10,372 bases of DNA from CANHVK01 sp046304235 (GTDB lineage: Bacteria; Bacteroidota; Bacteroidia; Flavobacteriales_D; Crocinitomicaceae). This document shows, in pieces, positions 1 to 7,738 of the stretch. The notes under the pieces are model-generated. The model saw only the letters and a list, made by a program, of their open reading frames with translations, did no database searches and was not told the origin of the DNA. A program made the translations under genes and the position numbers. How positions within the stretch are numbered: position 1 is the stretch's first letter; each line of letters begins with the position of its first letter. The stretch is from positions 1 through 10,372 of the forward strand of contig JBKCEW010000134.1 of NCBI GenBank assembly GCA_046304235.1, written 5' to 3'.

Positions 1-1617
1 GATCTAAATTACACGGTTACTCCTAGCCCTTTGGAAATGCATGGGGACTCAGTGAGAGTGAAAGTGGATGTCACTTTTCCTGAAAAAGGGATCAGAAAAA
101 AGGCTTCTGTTGAAATTACTCCTATGTTAGGATCAACAGCATTAAATTCTGTAACTGTATTAGGCGAGAAGGCAACAGGAAACGGTACTACTATCCAATA
201 TAAACCAGGAGGTGTAGTTTCATATCAAGATGTTATTGCTTACAAACCTGAATTTGAAGCAACTGAACTAACAGTTTCAGGGAGAGTAATGAAGGGTGGT
301 GCTGAAAAAATGATTACCCCTTCTAAAAAAATTGCTGATGGTACAATCATCACTCCTTACCTTGTTAACAAAGACTTCAAAGTAGCATCCATTAAGGATA
401 ACCATAAAAATGTAAGAGAGGATATCTATACAGCTCAAATTAATTATTTGAAAGGTAAATCTGATTTAAGAAAAACTGAAGTTGAAAAAGAGGGTTGGAA
501 AAGTTTTGAAAAATGGTTAGCTGATGCTCAAATCAATCCTAAAATAAAAATCAAAACCATTACCATAACTGGTTATGCTTCACCTGAAGGGGAAGAAAAT
601 AAAAATAATACTCTTTCTACAGATAGAGCGAACACTGGAAAAACTGCGACTATAGATTTAGCTAAAAAAGTAAAAAATGAAGCTCTTCAAAAAGAAATTT
701 ATACTTTGTTAGGTAGAGGAGAAGATTATGAGGGTTTTAAAATTGAATTAGAAAAATCTTCGATGAATCAAGACGAAAAACAATTAGTAATTCGTGTTTT
801 AGAAATGTATAAAGATCCTGTTCAACGCGAAACAGAAATGAGAAACATGGCTAAAACATTTACCTACTTAGATGAATTCGTTTTTCCAAAATTGAGAAGA
901 GCTGAAATCAAAGTAGTATATGAAACTACTGGTCATTCTGACGAAACATATCAATCAATCGCTAAAACAACTCCTGAAAAATTAAATGTAGAAGAATTGC
1001 TTTACGCTGCGTCTTTGATAAAAGATATAAACGAAAAATCTCTTGTTTTAGCGGCTTGTGAAAAACTTTATCCTTCAGACCACAGAGCATACAACAACTC
1101 AGGAGCATTATTATTTTCTCAAGGTAAACTTATTGAAGCTGAAGCAAAATTTGAAAAATCGAACTCAATTAACGAAAACCCTACAACTAGAGGGAATTTA
1201 GCTGCAATAGCTGGTAGTAAAGGTGATTTCAAAAAAGCAAAAGAACTACTTGCAAAAGCAGAAGCTTCGATTGAATCAAACTACAATAATGGTATTATGG
1301 CAATTGTAGAAGGAAATTACCCTAGTGCTATATCAAATTTTGGAGAGAACAAAACTTTCAACAAAGCACTAGCTCAGCTTTTAAATAAAGAATTTGATGC
1401 TGCAAAAGCTACATTAGAAGCTTCTCAAGATAATAATAGCGCTCAAGGATTGTACTTAAAAGCAATAATTGCTGCACGTACTGACAAAGCGGATGATGCT
1501 ATTAATACTTTAAAAAGTACATTTGCAAAAGATGCATCTTTTAAAGCAAAAGCTCAAAAAGACAGAGAATTCTTGAAATTGAACTCAAACCAATCTTTTT
1601 TAGATTTGGTGAAATAA
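1..1617 (+). CDS. OmpA-like / TPR-repeat envelope protein, 5'-truncated by the window edge
   Basis: The reading frame is open from base 1, so the first in-frame start-like codon (TTG at 31) is not the true start; 538 codons are visible and the N-terminus, probably with a signal peptide, is missing. The first ~110 residues look like beta-rich domain sequence. Residues ~181-225 (window numbering) contain an OmpA-like stretch with GYASPEG, N..LS..RA spacing, the pattern by which OmpA-type domains bind peptidoglycan. From about residue 330 to the end the sequence is helical with alternating small and aromatic residues (for example NNSGALLFSQGKLIEAEAKF), typical of tetratricopeptide repeats. I infer a periplasmic or outer-membrane-associated protein that anchors to the wall and binds partners through the TPRs. 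The family resembles Bacteroidota 'TPR/OmpA family' proteins; I cannot assign a specific function. A strong hairpin follows the stop codon. Confidence 0.75.
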   Translation, partial: DLNYTVTPSPLEMHGDSVRVKVDVTFPEKGIRKKASVEITPMLGSTALNSVTVLGEKATGNGTTIQYKPGGVVSYQDVIAYKPEFEATELTVSGRVMKGGAEKMITPSKKIADGTIITPYLVNKDFKVASIKDNHKNVREDIYTAQINYLKGKSDLRKTEVEKEGWKSFEKWLADAQINPKIKIKTITITGYASPEGEENKNNTLSTDRANTGKTATIDLAKKVKNEALQKEIYTLLGRGEDYEGFKIELEKSSMNQDEKQLVIRVLEMYKDPVQRETEMRNMAKTFTYLDEFVFPKLRRAEIKVVYETTGHSDETYQSIAKTTPEKLNVEELLYAASLIKDINEKSLVLAACEKLYPSDHRAYNNSGALLFSQGKLIEAEAKFEKSNSINENPTTRGNLAAIAGSKGDFKKAKELLAKAEASIESNYNNGIMAIVEGNYPSAISNFGENKTFNKALAQLLNKEFDAAKATLEASQDNNSAQGLYLKAIIAARTDKADDAINTLKSTFAKDASFKAKAQKDREFLKLNSNQSFLDLVK

Positions 1618-1640
1618 GATTTAAATGTAAACTACATAAA

Positions 1641-1669
1641 CAAAGGCTACCAAAATTTGGTAGCCTTTG
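1641..1669. terminator. Strong, probably bidirectional hairpin terminator
   Basis: A perfect inverted repeat (CAAAGGCTACCAAA and its complement around base 1655) lies 24 nt after the stop of the OmpA/TPR gene and 26 nt beyond the stop of the converging asnB. The stable core is 1642-1651 paired with 1659-1668, with a 7-nt AT loop. T-rich sequence follows on the plus strand (TTTGTTGTT) and also on the minus strand (the A-run at 1638-1644 read in reverse), so it can serve both genes. Confidence 0.85.
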
Positions 1670-1694
1670 TTGTTAAGTATATATTTTAATTTTC

Positions 1695-3605
1695 TTACAT
1701 CCATTCTTCATACCACATTTGGAACATTAACAAATACCATATCTTATAATCTAACTCTTTTTTGCCACTAAAGAATTTAGTTTTGATTTCTTTGACTTTT
1801 TCCCAATGCAACAATCCATGTTTTTTTATTTTTTCTTCAGAAATATACTCCTCTACATATTCTCTCAAATCTTTTTGTAACCAAGTAGCAATCGGAATAG
1901 CAAAACCCATTTTAGGTCTATCCATTTTTTCTTTTGGTATATATTGATGTACTATTTCTTTTAAAATATACTTTTTATCACCATGATGATATTTATATGA
2001 GTCAGGTAATGTAGCTGCCCATTCAATAACACGATGATCTAAAAAAGGTTCCCTTCCTTCCAAGCTTACAGTCATTGTCGCTCTATCTACCTTTTGTAAA
2101 ATATCATCTAACAGATAGGTCTGATAATCGATGGCTTGCATATATGCTAAAGACGAAAAAGAAGCTTTTGACAATTCTTTCGATTGATAATACGTCTCTA
2201 ATTCACTTACATTTGACACAAACAATTCTTTGATTTGATTAAACGTAAATTGTTGACTTAAACTAAGCATAATGGATTCTTCTGAAGGATTTCTGAGAAC
2301 TCCTTTCATTTTTTCATACCGGTTATGGAAATTGTATTTGTTCTTCAAAACAGGAATCGATTCAGAAGGCACTATATCCATAATTCCAGCCAATGTAGTT
2401 CGAACAAAACTTGGAATTGAAGCTAATTTTGCTCTATACTTCAACATATAATCATAACGATTATATCCTGCAAAAACCTCATCGCCTGCATCAGCGCTTA
2501 ATGCTACAGTTACATCTCTTCTCGCTATTCTACTAACTAATGTTGTAGGCAATGCGCTGCTATCGGCAAAGGGCTCATCATAGTAATAAGCAATTTTTTT
2601 AATCTCTTCCAAAACCTCTTTTTCAGTACACATCACCTCTGTATGGTCTGTACCTAAAATTCGAGCGGTCTCTTTCGCATAACTAGCTTCGTTCAATCCA
2701 ATATCTGGAACACCAATGGTATAAGTTTTCAATGGTGTCGTGCGATTTTTTTGTAGCAATGCTGTTACGCAGGTACTATCATACCCTCCACTTAAAAACA
2801 CCCCCACTGGAACATCTGAAACCATACGATATTCGCAGGCTGATGTAAGTAACTCTTCCGTTTTCTTTTTAGCTTCCTGAAATGAAAGATCTAATTTAGG
2901 TAAATTATAGGATGTATATACCGACCAATATTCTTCTTCTGAAAATTGAATTTCTCCTTTAGTTTTTAAAGAAACAGTTAGGGAATATCCAGGTTTAAGT
3001 TTAAATGTATTTTCAAAAATACAATGTGGTGTCGGAACATTTCCATATTGAAAAAAAGCAGCAAGCGCATCAATATTGATTCGCTTTTCAAAATTAGGAT
3101 GTTGATGAAATGCCTTTAATTCAGATGCATACAAAAACAAATTATCTTTAACATAATAAAAAAATGGTTTTACTCCTGCTCGATCTCTAAGACATAAGAA
3201 TTGTTCGTTTATTTCATCGTAAATAACAATGGCAAACATCCCTATTAACTTATCAACAAAACTAATCCCCCATTCTTTGTATGCATGTAAAATAACTTCA
3301 GTATCTGAATTTGTCGAAAATTGATGTCCAAGTTTTATTAAATCGTTTTTAATTTCTTGAAAATTATAGATTTCACCATTAAACGTAATCCAATATTCTT
3401 CAAAATTCATCGGTTGATTTGCGGCATTGGAAACGTCTATAATTGCTAATCTTCGATGTCCTAATCCTATTGTATAATTATCTTTTTGAAAAAATTCGAT
3501 TGCTCCTCCATCTGGCCCTCGATGCACTAAACTATCGGTCATCGATTGTAGCGTTGAAATAGTTGTTTGTTTTCTCAAATCAACAAAGCCTGTTATTCCG
3601 CACAT
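1695..3605 (-). CDS. asnB: Asparagine synthase (glutamine-hydrolysing), surface-glycan-associated type
   Basis: This 636-residue protein has the full two-domain architecture of glutamine-dependent asparagine synthetases. The N-terminal class II glutamine amidotransferase domain starts MCGITGF with the nucleophile Cys2, followed by HRGPDG (28-33), RLAIID (52-57) and NGEIYN (76-81). The C-terminal ATP-pyrophosphatase domain has the PP-loop SGGYDS (272-277), SADAGDE (370-376), the DDILQKVDRATM segment (500-511) and EGREPFLDHR (516-525). No catalytic residue appears lost and the length matches the ~600-640-residue family. The family makes Asn from Asp, Gln and ATP, but many copies in O-antigen or capsule loci are thought to amidate sugar acids or other precursors. 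Its divergent neighbour is a glycosyltransferase and two sugar-nucleotide SDR genes are nearby, so a glycan role is plausible but inferred. The start fits the obligatory Met-Cys and lies about 20 nt below a TAnnTTTG promoter. Confidence 0.93.
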   Translation of the reverse strand: MCGITGFVDLRKQTTISTLQSMTDSLVHRGPDGGAIEFFQKDNYTIGLGHRRLAIIDVSNAANQPMNFEEYWITFNGEIYNFQEIKNDLIKLGHQFSTNSDTEVILHAYKEWGISFVDKLIGMFAIVIYDEINEQFLCLRDRAGVKPFFYYVKDNLFLYASELKAFHQHPNFEKRINIDALAAFFQYGNVPTPHCIFENTFKLKPGYSLTVSLKTKGEIQFSEEEYWSVYTSYNLPKLDLSFQEAKKKTEELLTSACEYRMVSDVPVGVFLSGGYDSTCVTALLQKNRTTPLKTYTIGVPDIGLNEASYAKETARILGTDHTEVMCTEKEVLEEIKKIAYYYDEPFADSSALPTTLVSRIARRDVTVALSADAGDEVFAGYNRYDYMLKYRAKLASIPSFVRTTLAGIMDIVPSESIPVLKNKYNFHNRYEKMKGVLRNPSEESIMLSLSQQFTFNQIKELFVSNVSELETYYQSKELSKASFSSLAYMQAIDYQTYLLDDILQKVDRATMTVSLEGREPFLDHRVIEWAATLPDSYKYHHGDKKYILKEIVHQYIPKEKMDRPKMGFAIPIATWLQKDLREYVEEYISEEKIKKHGLLHWEKVKEIKTKFFSGKKELDYKIWYLLMFQMWYEEWM

Positions 3606-3626
3606 AAAAATTCTAAGTTACAAAAC

Positions 3627-3659
3627 CAAAGGTAAAAAAAAGAGGTCAACTTTAAGCAA
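3627..3659 (-). promoter_or_regulatory. Promoter of asnB (Bacteroidota type)
   Basis: On the minus strand TACCTTTG (3634 to 3627) matches the -7 consensus TAnnTTTG exactly, and a TTG (3659 to 3657) lies 22 nt upstream, within the spacing reported for the -33 element of Flavobacterium promoters. The expected transcription start leaves a leader of only about 10-20 nt before the asnB ATG. Confidence 0.65.
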
Positions 3660-3665
3660 GTTTTA

Positions 3666-3673
3666 TAATTTTG
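3666..3673 (+). promoter_or_regulatory. -7 promoter element of the glycosyltransferase gene
   Basis: TAATTTTG matches TAnnTTTG and sits 16 nt before the ATG at 3690, so the leader would be about 10 nt. I see no TTG at the usual -33 distance. The element is back to back with the asnB promoter: the two -7 boxes are only 31 nt apart, facing away from each other. Confidence 0.5.
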
Positions 3674-3689
3674 CACTCTATCGTCGAAT

Positions 3690-4787
3690 ATGAATCAAAC
3701 ACAAAAAACAAAGGTTCTACTTATTTGTCCCTACCCGATCGGTGGGGCTCCCTCACAACGTTTTCGATTTGAGCAATACCTACCTTTTTTGAAAGAAAAT
3801 GGTTTTGAAATAACTCCGAAACCTTTTATTGACCAAAAAACTTGGGATTTATTATATAAACCTGGACTATTTGGACAAAAAACAGTTGGCATGCTTAAAA
3901 GCTTTATCAAACGATTTGGTCTTTTATTCTCTTTGAACAAATTCGACTTTGTTTTTATGCATAGAGAAGCCATGCAATTTGGCCCTCCTATTTTTGAATT
4001 CATTCTTTGTAAAGTATTTAAAAAAAAAGTGCTATACGACTTTGATGATGCAATTTGGTTAAAAAATCACTCAGATAGTAATGCATTATTATCTTTTACC
4101 AAATGGTATTCCAAAGTAAACAGTATATGTGGATGGGTAGAAGAGATACAATGTGGTAATGCATATTTAGCTACCTATGCAAAACAGTTTAATTCTAAAG
4201 TAACAATCATACCAACTACAATAGATACGATAAAAAAACATAACCAACTAATCGATTATGAAAGAGAAACGATAACCATCGGTTGGACTGGCTCTCATTC
4301 TACCATGCACTATTTAGATTTCATCGTTCCCATCATTAAAGAACTTGAAAAAAAATATGCCATTGATTTTTTAGTTATTTCTGATCGTAATCCAAATTAT
4401 GAATTAAATTCTTTTGTTTATTGTCCTTGGAACAAAGAAACAGAAATAGATAACTTAGCCAAGATAGACATTGGTATAATGCCATTAAAAAATAATCAAT
4501 GGGCAGAAGGCAAATGTGCATTTAAAGGATTACAATACATGTCTTTAGGAATTGCTACTGTTATGTCACCTGTAGGAATGAATAACCAACTAATTCAACA
4601 TGGTGAAAATGGATTTCTTGCGGATAATGAAGAAGAATGGATTTTAAATTTGACTAAACTAATAGAAGACAAACAACTAAGAAAAAAAATTGGTCTAGCG
4701 GGACACCAGACCATTCAAAATAATTATTCAGTTGAAGCCTTAAAAAGTAAATATTTAGAGATTTTTAATAAAATGGCTAACATTTAG
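3690..4787 (+). CDS. Glycosyltransferase, GT4-like (GT-B fold)
   Basis: The 365-residue protein begins with a Rossmann-like strand (KVLLICPYP) and the GGAPSQRFR motif (18-26) often seen at the N-terminus of Bacteroidota GT4-type transferases. DFDDAIW (117-123) and IGWTGSHST (197-205) mark the domain junction. The C-terminal nucleotide-sugar-binding region runs through GKCAFKGLQYMSLGIATV (274-291) and ENGFLA (306-311). No membrane segment or signal peptide is seen, so it should act at the cytoplasmic membrane face, adding a sugar to a lipid-linked or surface-glycan intermediate; donor and acceptor cannot be read from sequence. It diverges from asnB and its TAG stop overlaps the stop of the convergent SDR gene by 4 nt. 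No Shine-Dalgarno is visible; the first ATG after the promoter was taken as the start. Confidence 0.88.
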   Translation: MNQTQKTKVLLICPYPIGGAPSQRFRFEQYLPFLKENGFEITPKPFIDQKTWDLLYKPGLFGQKTVGMLKSFIKRFGLLFSLNKFDFVFMHREAMQFGPPIFEFILCKVFKKKVLYDFDDAIWLKNHSDSNALLSFTKWYSKVNSICGWVEEIQCGNAYLATYAKQFNSKVTIIPTTIDTIKKHNQLIDYERETITIGWTGSHSTMHYLDFIVPIIKELEKKYAIDFLVISDRNPNYELNSFVYCPWNKETEIDNLAKIDIGIMPLKNNQWAEGKCAFKGLQYMSLGIATVMSPVGMNNQLIQHGENGFLADNEEEWILNLTKLIEDKQLRKKIGLAGHQTIQNNYSVEALKSKYLEIFNKMANI

Positions 4788-5704
4788 AATCTTCCAGATT
4801 TTAAAACCTTATCTAAACCTGTCTCCAAGGTAATCAACTCTCTATTCAACAACGTTTTCATTTTTGTTATATCAGGTTGTCTACGAGTCATATCTCCATC
4901 TTTCAATGGTGGTAAATGAATTAGTTTAGAAGAAGAACCTGTCATGTTAATGATTAATTCGGCAACATCTTTAATCGGAGAAATAACATCATTACCTACA
5001 TTATATACTTTATTGATCGTTTCTTCATTAAATAAAGCACCAACACAAAAATCTGTATTATCATCGATGTAGCAAAAAGTTCTCGTTTGTGACCCGTCGC
5101 CATATATGGTTATATCTTCGTTTTTTAAAGCTAATCTTAAAAATTTAGAAATAACAAAATCTTCACTTTGTTTAGGTCCATAGGTATTGAAAAATCTGAA
5201 AATCGTATAATCTAATCCATATTCTTGTTGATATGATCTAAAGTAAGCTTCACCAACATTTTTAACTACGGCATAGGGCAATCTTGAATTCAATGGTGTC
5301 GTATATTCATTTTGAGGTAAATGTACAGGCTCACCATAAACTTCTGAGGATGAAGAAAAGAAAACTCTTTTAACACCAGTACTTTTAGCTAAATCCAATA
5401 CATTTTTTATCCCTTGAATATCCTCTAATACAGCAACTGGATTATCTAAAGTACGAAGAACACCTACCATTGCGGCATAATGAAAGACATAATCAAATTG
5501 ATACGAACACATGATCGGACTAATCTGATCTAACTGATTCACATCTGCTTTGATAAATTTACAATTAGGATGAACTGGAATGTTTTCAGGACTACCTGTT
5601 AAAAAGTTATCTACTAAAACAACAAAGTTATCTGGATTTTCTAGTAATTTTTCAGCTGTCGAACTTGGAACAAAACCTGCTCCACCTGTTATTAATATTT
5701 TCAT
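4784..5704 (-). CDS. NAD-dependent sugar-nucleotide epimerase/dehydratase (extended SDR, UXS-like)
   Basis: The 306-residue protein is an extended short-chain dehydrogenase. The N-terminal NAD-binding motif is TGGAGFVPS (6-14), followed by the acidic VDNFLTG segment (31-37), SSSSEVYG (117-124), the catalytic pair Y144 and K148 in RLPYAVVK, and RFFNTYGP (170-177) with GDGSQTRTFCYIDD (202-215). The last two resemble UDP-glucuronate decarboxylase (UXS) and related UDP-sugar epimerases, so the substrate is probably a UDP-sugar, but the exact reaction is not fixed by sequence. The third glycine of the usual GxxGxxG is Pro13. The gene starts 43 nt below galE with no exact promoter match between, so I infer co-transcription with galE and the dismutase. 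Its TAA stop overlaps the convergent glycosyltransferase by 4 nt. Confidence 0.87.
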   Translation of the reverse strand: MKILITGGAGFVPSSTAEKLLENPDNFVVLVDNFLTGSPENIPVHPNCKFIKADVNQLDQISPIMCSYQFDYVFHYAAMVGVLRTLDNPVAVLEDIQGIKNVLDLAKSTGVKRVFFSSSSEVYGEPVHLPQNEYTTPLNSRLPYAVVKNVGEAYFRSYQQEYGLDYTIFRFFNTYGPKQSEDFVISKFLRLALKNEDITIYGDGSQTRTFCYIDDNTDFCVGALFNEETINKVYNVGNDVISPIKDVAELIINMTGSSSKLIHLPPLKDGDMTRRQPDITKMKTLLNRELITLETGLDKVLKSGRF

Positions 5705-5747
5705 ATCAGTATAAATCTTGTGTTTTATGAATGTAAAAGTATCAATT

Positions 5748-6773
5748 TTATTTTGAAAGTTGTTGTTGCCAACGCCATGCAGATACTACCATGTCTTCTA
5801 AAGATCTAGTCGCATTCCATCCTAAAAGGGCTGTGGACTTAGTTGTATCAGAATATATGGCAATAACATCCCCTGCTCTTCTTGGGCCAAACTCGTAGGG
5901 TAAACTTACTCCTGTATTTTTCTCAAAACTTTCGATTGCCTCTTTGACACTTACTCCATCACCTGTTCCTAAATTCACTACATCAAAAGGAACAGAATAA
6001 GTTTGTTCTATAAGTTTAGTCAATGCGATTACGTGTGCATTTGCAATATCTGAAACATGAATATAGTCACGGATGCAAGATCCATCTCGCGTAGGATAAT
6101 CAACCCCATGGACAAACATTTTCTCTCTTAAACCAATTGCAGTCTGTGTAATGATTGGTATCAAACTAGTTGGAGGATTAATCGGAGATTCACCAATCAA
6201 ACCTGATTCATGTGCTCCAACTGGATTAAAATAGCGTAATGCCAACGTTTTAAAATTCACACCACTTTTAGCATACATCTCCAACATCTCTTCACCTATC
6301 TGTTTAGTATGTGCGTAAGGAGATTCAGCCTTACTAAATGGCGTATTTTCAGTTACTGGAAGACTATCAATATTCCCATAGACAGAACATGAAGATGAAA
6401 AAATCAAATTAGGGATTTTTTTCTCTTGACAGAAATCAATAACATTAATTAGTGATTGTAAATTATTGTTATAATACAACGATGGCTTTTCAACTGATTC
6501 AGGAACAGACTTTAAAGCAGCAAAATGAATAATGCCAACGATATTCATTTCATCTTTAAAAGCATCAAAAAGAGCTTCTTTATTACATAAATCAAGTTCT
6601 TTATATTCAATGTTCTTTCCCGTCACTTTTTCAATGCGATCATAGGTTTGAGAAGATGAATTTATATAATTATCTATCGAAACTACTTTGAAGGAAGTAT
6701 TTTGAATTAACTCAATAATCGTGTGTGAACCTATGTACCCAGCACCTCCTGTTACAATGACTACTTTTTCCAT
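5748..6773 (-). CDS. galE: UDP-glucose 4-epimerase
   Basis: The 341-residue protein is a full-length GalE-type extended SDR that interconverts UDP-Glc and UDP-Gal (some members also the N-acetyl pair) using tightly bound NAD. It shows TGGAGYIGSH (8-17), HFAALKSVPESV (83-94), SSSCSVYG (126-133) with the catalytic serine at about 128, and Y153/K157 in SPYAHTK, equivalent to Tyr149/Lys153 of E. coli GalE. YFNPVGAH (181-188), RDGSCIRDYIHV (229-240) and GTGDGVSV (269-276) are the family landmarks. A longer frame reaches 6815, but those 14 extra residues lie inside the upstream dismutase gene and precede the normal MEKVVIVTGG start, so I chose the ATG at 6773. That start overlaps the last 13 nt of the dismutase gene, suggesting coupled translation. 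Confidence 0.94.
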   Translation of the reverse strand: MEKVVIVTGGAGYIGSHTIIELIQNTSFKVVSIDNYINSSSQTYDRIEKVTGKNIEYKELDLCNKEALFDAFKDEMNIVGIIHFAALKSVPESVEKPSLYYNNNLQSLINVIDFCQEKKIPNLIFSSSCSVYGNIDSLPVTENTPFSKAESPYAHTKQIGEEMLEMYAKSGVNFKTLALRYFNPVGAHESGLIGESPINPPTSLIPIITQTAIGLREKMFVHGVDYPTRDGSCIRDYIHVSDIANAHVIALTKLIEQTYSVPFDVVNLGTGDGVSVKEAIESFEKNTGVSLPYEFGPRRAGDVIAIYSDTTKSTALLGWNATRSLEDMVVSAWRWQQQLSK

Positions 6774-7429
6774 TTTTTTGTTTGATCTAAATATTTCGTT
6801 GAAACAAATTCCCAATTAATTATTTTCCAAATATTTTTTAAATAATCAGCACGCTTATTTTGATATTTAAGATAATAAGCATGCTCCCAAACATCAATCC
6901 CCAAAATTGGAGTTCCTTGAATAGGCGCTAAATCCATAATAGGATTATCTTGATTTATGGAAGTTATAACTTGTAACTTATTATCCTTATTGACAATCAA
7001 CCACACCCAACCTGAACCAAAAAGGGTTGTTCCTTGAGCTGTCATTAATTTTTGTAATGAATCTAAAGAACCATAGGTTTTTGTGATTTCTTGAAGCAAA
7101 TCTCCTTTTAATTCTTTCCCTCCAGGAGTTAAACACTCCCAAAAAAGAGTGTGATTAAAATGACCTCCAGCATTATTTCTAACAGCAGTTGGATACTTAC
7201 TCACATTCATCAAAATTGAATCTAAACTTTTCTGTGGCTGATTCTTTAATGCATTATTTAAATTGGTCACATAACCTTGATGGTGTTTTGTGTAATGAAC
7301 TCGCATCGTAACCGAATCAATAACAGGCTCTAGCGATGTAAATGAATAATTTAAATTAGGAAGAGAAAATTCTTGTGCCTTTGAGAAAATAGTAACAAAA
7401 AGACAAAGTATTAGAACTAGTTTACGCAT
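6761..7429 (-). CDS. Superoxide dismutase (Mn/Fe family), secreted, Mn-type residues
   Basis: The protein is 222 residues from the ATG at 7429. It opens with a Lys/Arg-plus-hydrophobic signal peptide (MRKLVLILCLFVTIFSKAQ, likely cleaved near SKA/Q), so it should act in the periplasm or outside the cell, converting superoxide to peroxide and oxygen. The mature part has LPNLNYSFTSLEP and the metal ligands H45 (TMRVHYTKHH), H93 (GGHFNHTLFW), D179 and H183 (DVWEHAYY). GGH before the second ligand and Gln160 in INQDNP are the pattern usual for Mn enzymes; metal preference is still an inference. A longer frame starting at 7447 would begin inside the -7 promoter box and spoil the signal peptide, so it was rejected. 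The gene is first in an apparent operon with galE, an unusual partner. Confidence 0.92.
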   Translation of the reverse strand: MRKLVLILCLFVTIFSKAQEFSLPNLNYSFTSLEPVIDSVTMRVHYTKHHQGYVTNLNNALKNQPQKSLDSILMNVSKYPTAVRNNAGGHFNHTLFWECLTPGGKELKGDLLQEITKTYGSLDSLQKLMTAQGTTLFGSGWVWLIVNKDNKLQVITSINQDNPIMDLAPIQGTPILGIDVWEHAYYLKYQNKRADYLKNIWKIINWEFVSTKYLDQTKKWKK

Positions 7430-7444
7430 AGTAATGATTTTAAA

Positions 7445-7452
7445 CAAAGGTA
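7445..7452 (-). promoter_or_regulatory. -7 promoter element of the dismutase-galE-epimerase gene string
   Basis: TACCTTTG on the minus strand is an exact TAnnTTTG match ending 15 nt before the ATG at 7429, and its sequence context (TTTTACCTTTG) is the same as at the asnB promoter. No TTG is visible at the standard -33 distance. Its position supports the 7429 start over the 7447 start. Confidence 0.55.
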
Positions 7453-7587
7453 AAACAATTTAGTGAACTTGAGAATTGAGCATTTGTTGTTTGAGTTACA
7501 TTTTTTTTAAACCACAGAGGAAAGGAGGATACACAAAATCTAAAAACTTAAGTTTAATCCTTGTATTAATACAAAGATGATTATTTT

Positions 7588-7656
7588 TCCTCCCTTGAGA
7601 AGAGAAAGTATACTTACGAAGACCAAATGGTAATGCAGGGAAATTAAGGCGGGTGA
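7588..7656 (+). repeat. REP-like repeat unit 1, split by a 39-nt insertion
   Basis: The left half TCCTCCCTTGA (7588-7598) and the right half GGGAAATTAAGGCGGGTGA (7638-7656) match the contiguous unit at 7708-7738, but bases 7599-7637 are inserted at the tip of the palindrome. The right half differs by one deleted base and two changes. Confidence 0.65.
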
Positions 7657-7707
7657 CTTCACACTAAAAATTTAATCCAATTAACATTTTAATTTGATTA
7701 TTAGACT

Positions 7708-7738
7708 TCCTCCCTTGAGGGAGGATTAAGGTGGGTGA
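7708..7738 (+). repeat. REP-like repeat unit 2, intact
   Basis: The unit begins with a perfect palindrome TCCTCCCTTGAGGGAGGA (7708-7725: 8-bp arms, 2-nt centre), followed by TTAAGGTGGGTGA. It is 28/31 identical to the inverted copy at 7855-7885. As RNA it would form a GC-rich hairpin, but it lacks a T-run and so looks like a dispersed repeat rather than a terminator. Confidence 0.75.

Noticed and set aside
1762..1947. 61-codon plus-strand frame
   Set aside because: Lies antisense within the conserved C-terminal domain of asnB, with no promoter or family resemblance.
3731..4003. 90-codon minus-strand frame
   Set aside because: Antisense to the conserved N-terminal region of the glycosyltransferase; a shadow.
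6774..6815. Longer N-terminus for galE starting at 6815
   Set aside because: The extra 14 residues are entirely within the upstream dismutase gene and do not resemble GalE; MEKVVIVTGGAG at 6773 is the normal start.
7430..7447. Longer N-terminus for the dismutase starting at 7447
   Set aside because: That ATG lies in the TAnnTTTG promoter box (7445-7452), so it would not be transcribed, and it would place MFKIIT ahead of a good signal peptide.
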